Origin: JAFEDN01 sp963795715 | Lineage (GTDB): Bacteria; Pseudomonadota; Gammaproteobacteria; Coxiellales; Coxiellaceae | Reading direction: 5' to 3' | Assembly: GCA_963795715.1 (NCBI GenBank) | Contig: CAWCIY010000002.1 | Span: 992,001-1,056,000 of the forward strand | Length of the DNA stretch: 64,000 bases | Part shown: positions 63,483-64,000 of the stretch, in pieces | Layout of the letters: each line of letters begins with the position of its first letter | Position numbering within the stretch: position 1 is the stretch's first letter | Notes under the pieces: generated by a model | What the model was told of the DNA's origin: nothing | Databases searched by the model: none | What the model saw: the letters and a program-made list of their open reading frames with translations, nothing else | Translations under genes and position numbers: made by a program

Positions 63483-63725
63483 TTATCTACATTCCAAGAA
63501 ATTGCTACTCGATACCTGTTCCGGATTAGCAGCCTTGGAAATAGCAAATAGACTACTTTTGCAGTGACTTAACTGTCGATTAATATCATTGCGTTCCTGA
63601 GTTAATAAGTCCTTCGTTGTTGATATTTTATTCAGTTCTTTTTTGCGGTTGCCAGTCCAATCGACTTAGTAAGGACGACCTGACTGATCCAATATACTCG
63701 ATAAATCTAGGCTTTGATTAGCATC
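63483..63725 (-). pseudogene. Decayed ORF of unknown family
   Basis: A frame reads DANQSLDLSSILDQSGRPY, then a TAA (63666-63668), then VDWTGNRKKELNKISTTKDL and on to NFLECR and a stop at 63483. The composition looks coding and the frame stays open on both sides of the single stop. I do not recognise the protein. It may be a truncated gene or one interrupted by sequence error. The rest of 63385-63785 holds nothing I can assign. Confidence 0.3.
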
Positions 63726-63785
63726 TTAAGTATGGGTGAATATTGATTTCTTCGACTAGACTTTAACCTCCAGCGTGAGTAAGTT

Positions 63786-64000
63786 TCAAGCTTGTCCGGC
63801 CAACTTTAACCAAGTCGAGATAATAGAATCCGGATTCAAAGACAAACTAGTAATGCCCTGCTCCATTAACCAATGCGCTAAGTCGGGATAATCAGAAGGC
63901 GCTTGACCGCAAATACCAATATATTTATTCATTTTTTTGGCGGATGAGATCGCTTGTTGCAATAAAGTTTTTACCGCAGGATTACGCTCATCGAAAATAT
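63786..64000 (-). CDS. ppsA: Phosphoenolpyruvate synthase, C-terminal part (cut by window)
   Basis: 71 codons to a TGA at 63786-63788: FDERNPAVKTLLQQAISSAK, YIGICGQAPSDYPDLAHWL, GITSLSLNPDSIISTWLKLA. It matches the C-terminal PEP-utilising TIM-barrel end of PpsA (E. coli: VGICGQGPSDHPEFAAWL; SMSLNPDTVVQTWL). CGQ-x-PSD includes the conserved active-site Cys. The enzyme makes PEP from pyruvate and ATP for gluconeogenesis, in keeping with use of amino acids or pyruvate as carbon source. Confidence 0.9.
   Translation of the reverse strand, partial: IFDERNPAVKTLLQQAISSAKKMNKYIGICGQAPSDYPDLAHWLMEQGITSLSLNPDSIISTWLKLAGQA

Noticed and set aside
1..64000. tRNA or rRNA genes
   Set aside because: I looked for T-loop and anticodon-arm patterns by eye and saw none convincing; a tRNA scan would be decisive.

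Overview
The window looks like a chromosome segment of an AT-rich, host-associated gammaproteobacterium, most likely from the Legionellales (Legionella/Coxiella/Berkiella-like). The evidence is inference from gene content: gammaproteobacterial synteny blocks (ampE-aceEF; corB-ypjD-ffh-rpsP-rimM-trmD-rplS), a LysC-LysA fusion gene, an arginine deiminase operon, an IS1111-type insertion sequence, and several orphan proteins that resemble secreted effectors (a eukaryotic-type kinase, a Sel1-repeat protein, a HAD-like protein and a 765-residue protein of unknown family). No secretion-system genes are in the window.

Layout. 1-5917 (minus): pyruvate dehydrogenase E2 (cut by the window edge) and E1, AmpE and a CPA2 cation/proton antiporter. 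6104-13526: a histone-H1-like protein, then a minus operon (truncated ypjD, corB-like, a pseudopilin, adenylate kinase fused to thioredoxin) back to back with the plus operon ffh-rpsP-rimM-trmD-rplS. 13629-18441: MFS transporter, ygfZ, lysS and prfB. 18500-24225: two AAA/DUF4143 ATPases (one a remnant), oxyR, an unusual EEP-fold protein and a radical SAM protein. 24435-35864: accessory zone with small unknown genes, an IS1111-type element nested in a MITE, adenine permease plus apt, secreted proteins, IS remnants and dense repeats. 35882-42817: tex, a broken lysC-lysA fusion, and a second two-subunit 2-oxoacid dehydrogenase E1. 43009-51269: site-2 protease, L,D-transpeptidase, Ser/Thr kinase, arcABC and a Sel1 protein. 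51561-63384: kdpFABC, a 765-residue unknown protein, kdpD and an alpha/beta hydrolase. The window ends in the 3' part of ppsA.

Three themes stand out. (1) Small non-autonomous elements can be defined here with terminal inverted repeats and target duplications. Family A has 17-bp ends and 9-bp duplications; family D has about 20-bp ends and 6-bp duplications. One family A copy sits exactly at the kdpA/kdpB junction, restores the kdpB start codon through its target duplication and supplies a Shine-Dalgarno sequence. Another carries the IS1111-type element inside its terminal repeat. (2) The KdpD kinase has lost its phosphoacceptor histidine (R680), while kdpFABC is intact. (3) Single-base lesions, mostly +1 insertions, interrupt ffh, prfB, lysS and lysCA. 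Three of these genes are essential elsewhere, so sequence error must be excluded before calling decay. The same caution applies to the adenylate kinase-thioredoxin fusion.

The main pathways that can be read are pyruvate to acetyl-CoA, arginine catabolism to ATP (arcABC), adenine salvage (permease plus apt), high-affinity K+ uptake (kdp) and SRP/ribosome assembly.
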